A stretch of 22,253 bases of DNA from JBGSOV01 sp964558715 (GTDB lineage: Bacteria > Patescibacteriota > Gracilibacteria > CAIRYL01 > GCA-016699755): positions 1 through 22,253 of the forward strand of contig CAZLFD010000026.1 in assembly GCA_964558715.1 (NCBI GenBank), read 5' to 3'. The translations under genes were made by a program, and so were the position numbers. A model generated the notes under the pieces. It worked only from the letters and a program-made list of their open reading frames with translations, made no database searches and was not told where the DNA came from. This document shows, piece after piece, positions 1 through 6,193 of this stretch (positions are counted from its first letter, which is position 1; every line of letters begins with the position of its first letter).

Positions 1-73
1 ACACCATTCTTTGTGAGTGAAAGAAAAGTGTCACGGGAATTGGGGCTTAGAAGAACCAAATGGCAGTAATACT

Positions 74-103
74 TTGACTTTTCTAGGGCGGCATATCTAC
101 AAT
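74..103 (+). promoter_or_regulatory. Predicted sigma70-type promoter of the peroxiredoxin gene
   Basis: A -35 box TTGACT (74-79) and a -10 box TACAAT (98-103) are separated by 18 bp. The predicted transcription start near 110 gives a leader of about 25 nt before the ATG at 135. The leader is T-rich and shows no Shine-Dalgarno sequence. Confidence 0.5.
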
Positions 104-134
104 GTATACTGATATTTCTTTTTTCTAAAACCAT

Positions 135-698
135 ATGTCTGGACACGGATGTTGTAATGATACCGGCTTTGCCACTGCCAAAGTTGGCAGCTACGCACCG
201 GATTTTACCGCGAACTCGTACTTTAAGGGTGAGTTTAAAGAAACCACCCTTTCTAATTATCTTAAAGACGGCAAATGGATCGTGCTCTTCTTCTACCCGC
301 TCGACTTTACTTTTGTCTGCCCCACCGAGATCAAGCAATTTTCGGCAATGGCGAAAGATTTTGAAAACGAAGGCGCACAGATTCTTGGCGTTTCGGTGGA
401 TTCAGAATATTCACATAAAGCATGGGTGGAAAGCGATTTAGGTGAAATGAACTTTCCACTGGTTTCCGACCTCACCAAAGAAATCACCGCTGCTTATGGA
501 ATTTTGCATCCGAATGGAGTGGCCTTACGCGGCACGTTCATTATTGATCCAGAAGGCATTTTGCACCATGCGACCATCAATAATCTGCCAATCGGCCGTA
601 ATGTAGAAGAAACCCTGCGCACATTTGTAGCTGCAAAATCTGGAGAACTTTGCCCTGTAGGTTGGCATAAAGGCGAGGATACGCTCGGGGAAGCGTAA
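135..698 (+). CDS. Typical 2-Cys peroxiredoxin (AhpC/Prx1 family)
   Basis: This 187-residue thiol peroxidase reduces hydrogen peroxide and organic peroxides in the cytoplasm. The thioredoxin-fold motif FTFVCPTE holds the peroxidatic cysteine C62 with T59 two turns before it. The resolving cysteine is C173 in the C-terminal GELCPVGWHKG segment, as in Prx1/AhpC enzymes that work as obligate dimers. The loop after AAYGIL is short (HPNGVALRG) and the protein ends soon after C173, so the GGLG and YF motifs of over-oxidation-sensitive eukaryotic Prx are absent. A robust, bacterial-type enzyme is therefore expected. Two extra cysteines (C6, C7) lie in the first ten residues, and their role is unknown. 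The gene is monocistronic: it has its own promoter and a weak terminator, and the next gene is on the opposite strand. No reductase (AhpF, thioredoxin) is encoded nearby. Confidence 0.95.
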   Translation: MSGHGCCNDTGFATAKVGSYAPDFTANSYFKGEFKETTLSNYLKDGKWIVLFFYPLDFTFVCPTEIKQFSAMAKDFENEGAQILGVSVDSEYSHKAWVESDLGEMNFPLVSDLTKEITAAYGILHPNGVALRGTFIIDPEGILHHATINNLPIGRNVEETLRTFVAAKSGELCPVGWHKGEDTLGEA

Positions 699-726
699 TC
701 TTCCATTCTCCCAAAAATGAAAGAAT

Positions 727-759
727 GTCCTCTTCCCTGTACTAGTGGAGGGCTTTTCT
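727..759 (+). terminator. Weak intrinsic terminator after the peroxiredoxin gene
   Basis: The arms 727-733 and 747-753 pair as GUCCUCU with GGAGGGC (two G-U pairs), and TTTTCT follows directly. The position just after the stop codon at 698 and before a convergent gene supports the call. The stem is short. Confidence 0.45.
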
Positions 760-783
760 GTATTCTGTAAATTTATTCTTTGC

Positions 784-1194
784 TCACTTGCTTTTAAATA
801 TCCAGTGCAAGAATGTGTTGATTATTCCCAGCGTTACGCCAAGTAAAACGTAACTGATAAAGCCTCCGTTTACGATCACCTGAACATTGGTTGAGAAAAA
901 GAAGGTCGAGAGCAAGAAGGTGACTAGCCACAACGTAAGCGCATTGATGATGATAAGGAATAAGCCGAATGTCAGGATGATCAGCGGTAACGAGAGTGCC
1001 TTTAAAATCGGTTTCACAAACGCGTTGACGAACCCCACAATCAGGCCGACCAGGGCAAAACCAAGCCACGCAGGGTCAGAAATTATAATCAGCTCATACG
1101 TATTGCTCAGGGAGTCGAAAAGCTCTGAAACCAGCCAAACAGCCAGGCCATTAACAATAATTGCCAAAAGGATTGCGCGGATCAACTTTCTCAT
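784..1194 (-). CDS. Phage-holin-family four-helix membrane protein (PF04020-like)
   Basis: This 136-residue integral membrane protein has four hydrophobic helices at about residues 5-23, 42-60, 68-95 and 108-128. The segment NAFVKPILKALSLPLIIL followed by TFGLFLIIINAL matches the family pattern (conserved basic-Pro, Leu-Pro, Thr-x-Gly-Leu). The family is called phage holin superfamily IV but is widespread on chromosomes as a housekeeping membrane protein of unknown role, so lysis activity should not be assumed. I chose the ATG at 1194 (MRKLIRAIL), because the longer frame begins with TTG at 1233 and adds a polar stretch foreign to the family. The gene is divergent from rpmE across 112 bp and ends with TGA. 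Confidence 0.85.
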   Translation of the reverse strand: MRKLIRAILLAIIVNGLAVWLVSELFDSLSNTYELIIISDPAWLGFALVGLIVGFVNAFVKPILKALSLPLIILTFGLFLIIINALTLWLVTFLLSTFFFSTNVQVIVNGGFISYVLLGVTLGIINTFLHWIFKSK

Positions 1195-1306
1195 GAACGA
1201 CAAAAAACACTGCCAGTGTGGATTTTTTTGCAAAAAAAGTCAAAAACCCTTGCCATGATGAAAATTCTATGGAATGATTGCCGAGCTCTAAATTTATGGA
1301 AACAAT

Positions 1307-1522
1307 ATGCAAGTAGCAATCCATCCACAGACGTACACAGCAAAAATTGTCTGCAACTGCGGTGCAACATACAACATCGGCAATACAACACTTCCGGTAA
1401 TCCATGTGGAGATCTGTGGAGCTTGCCATCCGCTCTACACCGGTAAGCAAAAATTCGTCGATACCGCTGGTCGTGTCGATAAGTTTTTGGCAAAGCAAAA
1501 AGCAGCGGGCTCAGAGGAGTAA
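1307..1522 (+). CDS. rpmE: 50S ribosomal protein L31, zinc-binding type
   Basis: This 71-residue protein of the large ribosomal subunit sits at the inter-subunit bridge. It has the four cysteines of the zinc-containing (C+) form at C16, C18, C37 and C40 (CNC and CGAC motifs), with the family elements MQVAIHPQ near the start and HPLYTGKQKFVDTAGRVDKF after the second pair. The lysine- and glutamate-rich tail is usual. The start follows GGAAA six bases upstream, at best a weak ribosome-binding site. In many bacteria rpmE neighbours prfA, but here it stands alone between a divergent membrane-protein gene and convergent csaA. Confidence 0.95.
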   Translation: MQVAIHPQTYTAKIVCNCGATYNIGNTTLPVIHVEICGACHPLYTGKQKFVDTAGRVDKFLAKQKAAGSEE

Positions 1523-1577
1523 TTCGTTACTCTCATGTTCGCAAAGTCAGGAGCCTCTTAATCGCCTCTGTTGTTCA

Positions 1578-1616
1578 AGAATCTTTTTTTTGTATTCAGC
1601 AAAAAAACCAGATTCT
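1578..1616. terminator. AT-rich fold-back between convergent rpmE and csaA
   Basis: AGAATCT (1578-1584) pairs with AGATTCT (1610-1616), and inside it TTTTTTTG (1585-1592) pairs with CAAAAAAA (1600-1607), leaving a CC bulge and a 7-nt loop. It lies between two convergent genes, so a two-way transcript end is plausible. It lacks the usual GC-rich stem and trailing U-run. Confidence 0.35.
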
Positions 1617-1681
1617 AAATTTAAAATTCGTCATTTCTAATTAACAGGTCGTAAACAGAACAGCGAACGCAGACTTCCAAG

Positions 1682-2014
1682 TTAGAACATTCTTACACCT
1701 AAAGGTACCTCCCTGTCTGGTTCGATGAGAATGACTTCACCCTCCGCATCTGCCACCCCCAGCGTAAGCGATTCTGAAAGAAACGGTCCGACCTGACGCG
1801 GTGGCAGATTAACCACTCCTAAAACATGCTTGCCGAGCAGTTGTGCTCGCGTGTATCGAGCAGTGATCTGCGCCGAACTTTTTTTAATACCGATTTCGGA
1901 GCCAAAATCGATAAACAGTTTATAAGCGGGTTTTCGTGCTTCCGGAAAATCTTGTACATCGACAATCTTGCCAACGCGAACATCTGTCTTCAAAAAATCA
2001 TCGATGGTCGCCAT
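1682..2014 (-). CDS. csaA: CsaA-type tRNA-binding OB-fold protein
   Basis: This 110-residue dimeric OB-fold protein belongs to the EMAPII/Trbp111/CsaA group, which binds the outer corner of tRNA. It was first described in Bacillus as an export-related chaperone. Recognised motifs include the start MATIDDFLKTDVRVGKI, then FPEARKPAYKLFIDFG, IGIKKSSAQIT and VVNLPPRQVGPF, all closely matching Bacillus CsaA and colinear over the full length. I placed the start at the ATG at 2014: the open frame runs 28 residues further upstream, but that extension is unlike any CsaA and the chosen start gives the family length. No Shine-Dalgarno is present. The MetRS in this window lacks the fused C-terminal version of this domain, so the free protein may act in trans (inference). 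Confidence 0.92.
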   Translation of the reverse strand: MATIDDFLKTDVRVGKIVDVQDFPEARKPAYKLFIDFGSEIGIKKSSAQITARYTRAQLLGKHVLGVVNLPPRQVGPFLSESLTLGVADAEGEVILIEPDREVPLGVRMF

Positions 2015-2111
2015 TACATAAGAAAAATCGTGACTATAGTAGCAGATACAATTACAGCCCGAATAGTTGACATAAATACACAGAAGTGGAAAATGCAATT
2101 AATAATTTCCC

Positions 2112-3833
2112 ATGTATATGGCTGCCGCAAAAAAAACCATCTTTGTTACTCTCGCTTTTAGTCTGGCAATTATCGCTGGAACATATTTTGCCTTGTCGAT
2201 GTCTGACGCTGATACAAAATCGACATACCGCCTGATTCAAAATGCGGCGGCGGCAGATGGCGCACCGCGCCTTACCGGCCAGGCGACGTTTGAAGACGCA
2301 GTAGATACCATCGATGGCGAAATCACCGTGTGGCAGGGCACGATTTTCGGTTCAGATACAGTTGATCTAAATATCGAATCGATAACCTTTACAAATACCA
2401 GCACGGCAACAGATGCAGAAATCGAATCGTATTCATTGTATAAAAATGGTTCTTCGTCATCTGTTTCATCGACCACAACCGTCGATGCCGCAGGGGGAGC
2501 AACGATTACACCAGCATTGAAAATTACTGCAGGTGAAAATCTGGAATTAATCCTCACCGCACAACTTGTCGATAACGCAGCGAAAGGGAAAACGATTATT
2601 TTGAATGCAGAAGTGACGACCTCTGTAATCAAAGAAGAGCCCACGCCGACTCCTACACCAGAAAGCGGAGTTCTTACGATAACAACTGACAATACCAAGG
2701 TAGATACTATGGTTATCCCTGCGGGACTGACTGATGTCCCGGTCGGCGTGTTCGCCTTCGACGCGACGAATGAAGATATGAATATCGAGGATCTCACCAT
2801 AGTGATCAATGAAGTCGATACTACAGGGTCTTACACCGCCAATTTGAATCAACCTGATACAACGAATGATGCCGATTCTATCGAAAATGTCTCACTCTTT
2901 TATTTCAATGATGGCACCGCCGTTAAAAAGACTTCCGGTCAAGATGCTGTCGCGAATACAATCGATCAGGAAAATATCGCTCTACTACAAGATTTAGACT
3001 TGATCATTGAGGACAATATACAAACCCTCATCGAAGTAAGAACTGATCTACGCGAAATGGATGACCAAGACTCTCAAGCCACTGCTCAATCGGGGCATGC
3101 GTTTTCTGTCGCTTTGAATCTCGATTCTGTAAAATCTCAAATTCGTGGCATCGATTCAGGAGCTATTTTGCAAGACGACAATATCACTGTTGAAGATGAG
3201 ATAAACGAAACAACTTTTTCTTCGGATTCGGTATATGTATTTAATAACCAAGTCATTGCCGAAGCCTCCGCGAGCCAGCCAAGTGGCACTCTGACCTCGG
3301 GTACAAATCGTGATTTACTGAAATTTGACATGGATTTTTCCGGAGATACATCAGATGAACCGTTTTTAAATCAAGTCGTTGTCGACATTACCGGATTCGG
3401 AGGTGCATGCATAAGTGCGGATAGTGATTGTGCAACAGATGATGGCGTAGTATATTTGTATAACGGAGATAACGAGCTGATCGCCAGTACGGCAAACAGC
3501 GGTGGCAATGAATTTGTGCTTGATGTCGGGACCGACGAAGCCGCCATCGGCGGCCTGAGCAGTGATATTGTCACCGATGCCGGCGTTCTCGACCTGTCCG
3601 CCGACCCGATCGCCGTGAATGGAGAAACCTATACGATTCGAGCCGATGTCTACTCCGATGGAGCGGATGAAACCATCACTACCAGTATCACCATCAACGC
3701 AGATGCACCGGGAACTGATGGTATTATCTGGATCGATGGCGGCAGCAACGGTACCGATGGCCTGGCTGTACAGTGGATCGATTTAGGTGCCGGAAGCTCA
3801 GAAACGACTATCGAAAACACCTTGAGCAACTAA
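2112..3833 (+). CDS. Secreted acidic surface protein with three related beta domains
   Basis: This 573-residue protein is not assignable to a named family. A signal peptide or N-terminal anchor covers residues 7-30 (KKTIFVTLAFSLAIIAGTYFAL). Three beta-rich segments follow. The first is at about 60-170. The second is at about 185-350, after a PTPTPTP linker at 177-183. The third is at about 375-530. Each carries a version of the same signature: a core strand near 'FDATNEDMNIEDLTI', then an 'IENVSLFYFNDG'-like edge, then a strand ending in 'L/VRADL/V'. One cysteine pair (C433, C440) lies in a Ca-site-like loop, CISADSDCATDDG. The composition is rich in Asp, Thr and Ser and poor in Lys, typical of secreted surface proteins. 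There is no LPXTG or other sorting signal at the C-terminus. A TTGACA at 2067-2072 could be a -35 box, but no convincing -10 follows. A cell-surface or S-layer-associated role is inference. Confidence 0.75.
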   Translation: MYMAAAKKTIFVTLAFSLAIIAGTYFALSMSDADTKSTYRLIQNAAAADGAPRLTGQATFEDAVDTIDGEITVWQGTIFGSDTVDLNIESITFTNTSTATDAEIESYSLYKNGSSSSVSSTTTVDAAGGATITPALKITAGENLELILTAQLVDNAAKGKTIILNAEVTTSVIKEEPTPTPTPESGVLTITTDNTKVDTMVIPAGLTDVPVGVFAFDATNEDMNIEDLTIVINEVDTTGSYTANLNQPDTTNDADSIENVSLFYFNDGTAVKKTSGQDAVANTIDQENIALLQDLDLIIEDNIQTLIEVRTDLREMDDQDSQATAQSGHAFSVALNLDSVKSQIRGIDSGAILQDDNITVEDEINETTFSSDSVYVFNNQVIAEASASQPSGTLTSGTNRDLLKFDMDFSGDTSDEPFLNQVVVDITGFGGACISADSDCATDDGVVYLYNGDNELIASTANSGGNEFVLDVGTDEAAIGGLSSDIVTDAGVLDLSADPIAVNGETYTIRADVYSDGADETITTSITINADAPGTDGIIWIDGGSNGTDGLAVQWIDLGAGSSETTIENTLSN

Positions 3834-3851
3834 ATCTATTCGGAACTCGGA

Positions 3852-3880
3852 TTGACAATCGTCTCTTACTCGGCGAAAAT
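3852..3880 (+). promoter_or_regulatory. Promoter of the tRNA-Thr/tRNA-Tyr pair
   Basis: A perfect -35 box TTGACA (3852-3857) is followed after 17 bp by GAAAAT (3875-3880). Transcription would start near 3887, three bases before the first base of tRNA-Thr, as is common for tRNA operons. Confidence 0.65.
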
Positions 3881-3889
3881 GCACTGGTC

Positions 3890-3965
3890 GCCACCTTAGC
3901 TCAGCTGGTAGAGCGCCCGCCTTGTAAGCGGATTGTCGTCGGTTCGAACCCGACAGGTGGCTCCA
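3890..3965 (+). tRNA. tRNA-Thr, anticodon TGT
   Basis: This is a full 76-nt cloverleaf. Acceptor arms are GCCACCT and AGGTGGC, the D stem is GCTC/GAGC, and the anticodon loop CTTGTAA gives TGT (reads ACA and related Thr codons). The T arm is GTCGG-TTCGAAC-CCGAC and the discriminator is T. The CCA end is encoded. The outermost anticodon-stem pair (27-43) is a C-A mismatch. Confidence 0.95.
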
Positions 3966-4052
3966 GCCTCTGCTTTGCGGCGAGATACGAGCCGGAAATG
4001 AGAGGCTGCCCTCGAGGCTTGTCGAGGGGCGTAGCTACGGCTGGCAAGCCGT
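3965..4052 (+). repeat. tRNA-trailing structured element, copy 1
   Basis: The element begins on the last base of the tRNA-Thr CCA. AGCCTCT (3965-3971) pairs perfectly with AGAGGCT (4001-4007), enclosing a small CGGC/GCCG stem (3978-3981 and 3991-3994). A hairpin follows: CCCTCGA (4009-4015) and TCGAGGG (4022-4028) around GGCTTG. A third hairpin, ACGGCT-GGCA-AGCCGT, lies at 4037-4052. The first two parts recur after tRNA-Tyr with the same 43-nt span. There is no U-run, so a standard terminator is unlikely. Confidence 0.55.
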
Positions 4053-4088
4053 TCGTGAGACGGTTGCAAGCCATTAACAATTAGGAAT

Positions 4089-4173
4089 GGGCGGATAGCC
4101 AAGCGGTCAACGGCGGCAGACTGTAAATCTGCTCTCTCTGAGTTCGGGGGTTCGAATCCCTCTCCGCCCACCA
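4089..4173 (+). tRNA. tRNA-Tyr, anticodon GTA
   Basis: This 85-nt class II tRNA has acceptor arms GGGCGGA and TCCGCCC, an anticodon stem GCAGA/TCTGC around CTGTAAA (anticodon GTA), a 13-nt variable arm as expected for bacterial tRNA-Tyr, a T arm GGGGG-TTCGAAT-CCCTC, discriminator A and an encoded CCA. It is probably co-transcribed with tRNA-Thr, 123 bp upstream. Confidence 0.95.
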
Positions 4174-4236
4174 GGCTTCGTTTGCTACAAGCGAAGCGAG
4201 TAGGAATAGAAGCCTGTCCCGAGCTTGTCGTGGGGC
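4173..4236 (+). repeat. tRNA-trailing structured element, copy 2
   Basis: It begins on the last base of the tRNA-Tyr CCA. AGGCTTC (4173-4179) pairs with GAAGCCT (4209-4215), a 43-nt span identical to copy 1. The arm sequence differs from copy 1 but both sides changed together. An alternative hairpin, GCTTCGTTTG (4175-4184) with CAAGCGAAGC (4188-4197), uses the same left arm, so the two folds exclude each other. A CCCGA-GCTTG-TCG-TGGG hairpin (4218-4234) resembles the CCCTCGA hairpin of copy 1. Confidence 0.55.
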
Positions 4237-4293
4237 TACCTCGCCTAGCACACCACTCACGATTACAAACACATGCTTGTAACTTTCTCTGTA

Positions 4294-4351
4294 GGCGAAT
4301 AGCTAAGCGAAGTACGTTCGCCGTAGTTTGCCAGAGGCAGACACTGGCGAA
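4294..4351. other. Interleaved GGCGAA/TTCGCC inverted repeats with a tRNA-like start
   Basis: GGCGAA (4294-4299), TTCGCC (4317-4322) and GGCGAA (4346-4351) can form two mutually exclusive hairpins. GCCAG/CTGGC (4330-4334, 4344-4348) adds a third. The first 16 bases match 13 of 16 positions near the 5' end of the upstream tRNA-Tyr, so this may be a decayed tRNA remnant. Nothing resembling a T arm follows. No gene is seen in 4237-4376. Confidence 0.3.
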
Positions 4352-4376
4352 TTATTATCGTTGCATAAAAAACAGC

Positions 4377-4532
4377 TTATTCCAGCGTGTCTTCATCCAC
4401 CAGTTTTACAAAGCGGATCGGATCGAAGTCCGACTCGCAAGAGTAATCGCAGAAGCATTCACAACTCGGCGTTTTGCACGTCGAACAACAGATGCAATCT
4501 GCTCCGCAAGCGCAAGTGAGCGTTTTTGGCAT
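4377..4532 (-). CDS. Small ten-cysteine metallothionein-like protein
   Basis: This 51-residue protein has cysteines at 7, 9, 13, 15, 16, 19, 24, 26, 28 and 32, all within residues 7-32, in C-x-C and C-C patterns (TCACG, CICCSTC, CECFC). There are no histidines. An acidic, cysteine-free tail (ESDFDPIRFVKLVDEDTLE) follows. This composition is typical of metallothioneins or other metal-thiolate cluster proteins that bind Zn, Cu or Cd. The spacing does not match cyanobacterial SmtA or the mycobacterial MymT that I know, so the family is unassigned. I chose the ATG at 4532: the open frame extends 54 residues upstream through a hydrophobic stretch that could form a membrane-anchored version, but the cysteine block begins right after this ATG. 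No ribosome-binding site is visible. A TTTACA (4672-4677, minus) and a weak -10 (4650-4655) lie upstream. No metal-responsive regulator is adjacent. Confidence 0.55.
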   Translation of the reverse strand: MPKTLTCACGADCICCSTCKTPSCECFCDYSCESDFDPIRFVKLVDEDTLE

Positions 4533-4829
4533 GAAGATAAAAAAGAGAAAATCAAAAGCCACCCTTATCAGCAGGTGTAGAATCGGCGCGAGAAAAACGG
4601 ATGATACAGGCGCAGATGCTGCATGAACAGACATTAAGAAACAATGAAAATTAATCTTCTTTATAAAAACTTGTAAAGAGATTTGTGCTGACAAGATGCG
4701 ATGGTCATTTCAAAATTACCACCACACATTCTTGTCTTCTGAAGTTGTGCTTTTTAGTAAATATATGCCTTCCCTTGGGCAAAAAATACTTCGACGTCTA
4801 TGACTTATGAATTGATACTTATGACGTAT
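4533..4829. other. Intergenic region without a supported gene
   Basis: This AT-rich stretch lies between the metallothionein-like gene and the end of the TraC-like gene. Apart from a possible weak minus-strand promoter (4650-4677) and a 4-bp GCCT/GGGC hairpin near 4768-4781, I see no coding, RNA or mobile-element signal. The ATPase gene usually found next to TraC-like genes is not here. Confidence 0.4.
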
Positions 4830-5540
4830 TTACATGGGCAGCAGATTTTCACCAGAAAGATTATGGAGTTTCTGGTGGCGCGATGTCTCGGGATTATAGA
4901 TCTGGTAGAAGAGTTCGACGATCTCATTGGTGCCAAGCTCGGTCACCTGCAAGCCGCAACCTTCAAGCCCGGCGCGTACAATGTTACCGCGATCGGAAAG
5001 GGTTTTGCGTAATTTTTCGAATTCACGATGGCGTTGGCGGATATTTGCCAGGCTATCTTGCGGCGAGATGTACGCTTTAAACTTTTGAAATGCGCCCAGA
5101 TTTTGTGCTCGTAATGGGTCGTGCGGTACGATCACATAAAAATTCTTCTCCATGATATCGGCATATTCCACAAGCTTTTTGATGTATTCGATATATTCGA
5201 CCGTTTGCCGTTTCATCAGCGGGCTATCCTGTTTGCGCGCGATCTCTTGTAGCGATGCAACGTACGAATCGATGTCGAGCTTACGTGAACGAATAAGGAC
5301 CTGCACCGGATATTCCAAAGTGTTGATAAAACCCTGGTAGGCATAGATGAGGGCATTTTGTTCATCGACAGATTTGAGGTTAAAGTTGACCGAAGAGGTT
5401 TTAAAAATCAGGCGAACACCGCCATTTTTAAGGATTACAGTGCCATCGCGGATTTCAGCAATTGGCAGAAAACGCTGCGAACTGGCAGTATTCGTGCTTT
5501 TACGTTGCTTAACGGTTTTGTCTTTGTATTCTTCAGACAT
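4830..5540 (-). CDS. TraC-like conjugation/T4SS-associated domain protein, without ATPase
   Basis: This 236-residue protein resembles the N-terminal, non-ATPase domain of TraC/VirB4-type proteins often found next to PrgI in CPR and Gram-positive type IV secretion loci. The core is at about residues 23-145: FLPIAEIRDGTVILKNGG, then the strand RLIFKTSSVNFNL, the helix DEQNALIYAYQGFINTL, the strand VQVLIRSRKLDI and a Lys-rich helix before NFYVIVPHD. No Walker A or B motif occurs and no ATPase ORF follows, so this is a stand-alone domain. The N-terminus is polar and charged with no signal peptide, so a cytoplasmic, membrane-peripheral protein is expected. The start lies 14 bp after the prgI stop with no strong ribosome-binding site. 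It is co-transcribed with prgI from the promoter at 6165-6193. The exact function is unknown. Confidence 0.7.
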   Translation of the reverse strand: MSEEYKDKTVKQRKSTNTASSQRFLPIAEIRDGTVILKNGGVRLIFKTSSVNFNLKSVDEQNALIYAYQGFINTLEYPVQVLIRSRKLDIDSYVASLQEIARKQDSPLMKRQTVEYIEYIKKLVEYADIMEKNFYVIVPHDPLRAQNLGAFQKFKAYISPQDSLANIRQRHREFEKLRKTLSDRGNIVRAGLEGCGLQVTELGTNEIVELFYQIYNPETSRHQKLHNLSGENLLPM

Positions 5541-5554
5541 GGTTTCAGAAAGGG

Positions 5555-6133
5555 TTATGAACCGGTCGGCTTGCGGGCGATTGCCGGGCGGACAGGGGCA
5601 TCGTTTGAGATCACATTAGCGTCGCCCGTCGGTACAGCAGCACCTGTTGGAGCGGCTGTCGGCACCTGTTGCGGTTTGGTGTCGTTTGGCATGTGCAGTG
5701 CCTTTGTGAGCTCGTCGAGCTGAGGCAGGGGTTCGGCATGGCGTTGTCGGTCTTCCTCGTCATCTGCCTCTTTTTGTTGCTGTTTTTCTTCTTCTGCTTT
5801 GAGGCGTGCACTCGGCACGGCATAGATAAAGACGATCGATTCGCTTTTATCCCAGACTCGCTTGTTCGGGTTCATCATCGCCTCGATCATAAGAAATACC
5901 CACTTGGTGAACTTGATGCCGCGGATTTCCAAAAAAGCGATCATCAAAGTAATTATGGAAACGAGCGCCACCGGCGGGAGCCAAACTTCGATAAAGTAGG
6001 TTCCACTCAGGGTGAGAAACATCACATAAGCAGTACCACCACCCACAGCACAGATGATGAGCTGCTTCATGGTAAGCGGCCCGACGATCTTGTCTTCGAC
6101 TTCGACGTTTTGCGGGATTTTGTATTGCAGCAT
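5555..6133 (-). CDS. PrgI-family membrane protein
   Basis: This 192-residue protein matches the PrgI family (PF12666), small membrane components of Gram-positive and CPR type IV secretion systems that replace VirB3. The N-terminus MLQYKIPQNVEVEDKIVGPL is typical. Two transmembrane helices lie at about 22-44 and 50-70, followed by the conserved juxtamembrane IRGIKFTKW and a domain with NKRVWDKSESI. Residues 110-192 form a charged coiled Glu/Lys/Gln segment and then a Pro/Ala/Thr-rich tail, longer than in many PrgI proteins. It is the first gene of a two-gene unit with the TraC-like gene. It has one of the few clear ribosome-binding sites in the window (GAGGT, six bases before the ATG). Confidence 0.82.
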   Translation of the reverse strand: MLQYKIPQNVEVEDKIVGPLTMKQLIICAVGGGTAYVMFLTLSGTYFIEVWLPPVALVSIITLMIAFLEIRGIKFTKWVFLMIEAMMNPNKRVWDKSESIVFIYAVPSARLKAEEEKQQQKEADDEEDRQRHAEPLPQLDELTKALHMPNDTKPQQVPTAAPTGAAVPTGDANVISNDAPVRPAIARKPTGS

Positions 6134-6139
6134 AGCGTT

Positions 6140-6144
6140 ACCTC
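6140..6144 (-). promoter_or_regulatory. Ribosome-binding site of prgI
   Basis: GAGGT on the minus strand lies six bases before the ATG at 6133. Most other genes here lack such a site. Confidence 0.6.
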
Positions 6145-6164
6145 AGATACATTTTTTTCATTGT

Positions 6165-6193
6165 AGTATAGCGGATTCTGCGTGCAAAATCAA
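6165..6193 (-). promoter_or_regulatory. Promoter of prgI and the TraC-like gene
   Basis: On the minus strand, -35 TTGATT (6188-6193) and -10 TATACT (6165-6170) are separated by exactly 17 bp. It overlaps the stop codon of ispE, so prgI can be expressed independently of the isoprenoid genes upstream. Confidence 0.65.

Noticed and set aside
784..1194. Prophage lysis gene
   Set aside because: The holin-like family is common on chromosomes, and no endolysin or phage gene is nearby.
1221..1241. TTTTTTTGCAAAAAAA palindrome between the divergent holin-like and rpmE genes as an operator
   Set aside because: Homopolymer tracts make such symmetry easy by chance, and there is no aligned promoter to support it.
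4182..4580. 132-codon plus-strand ORF across the end of the tRNA region
   Set aside because: It runs through structured noncoding elements and antisense to the cysteine-rich gene. Its protein shows no domain or coherent composition.
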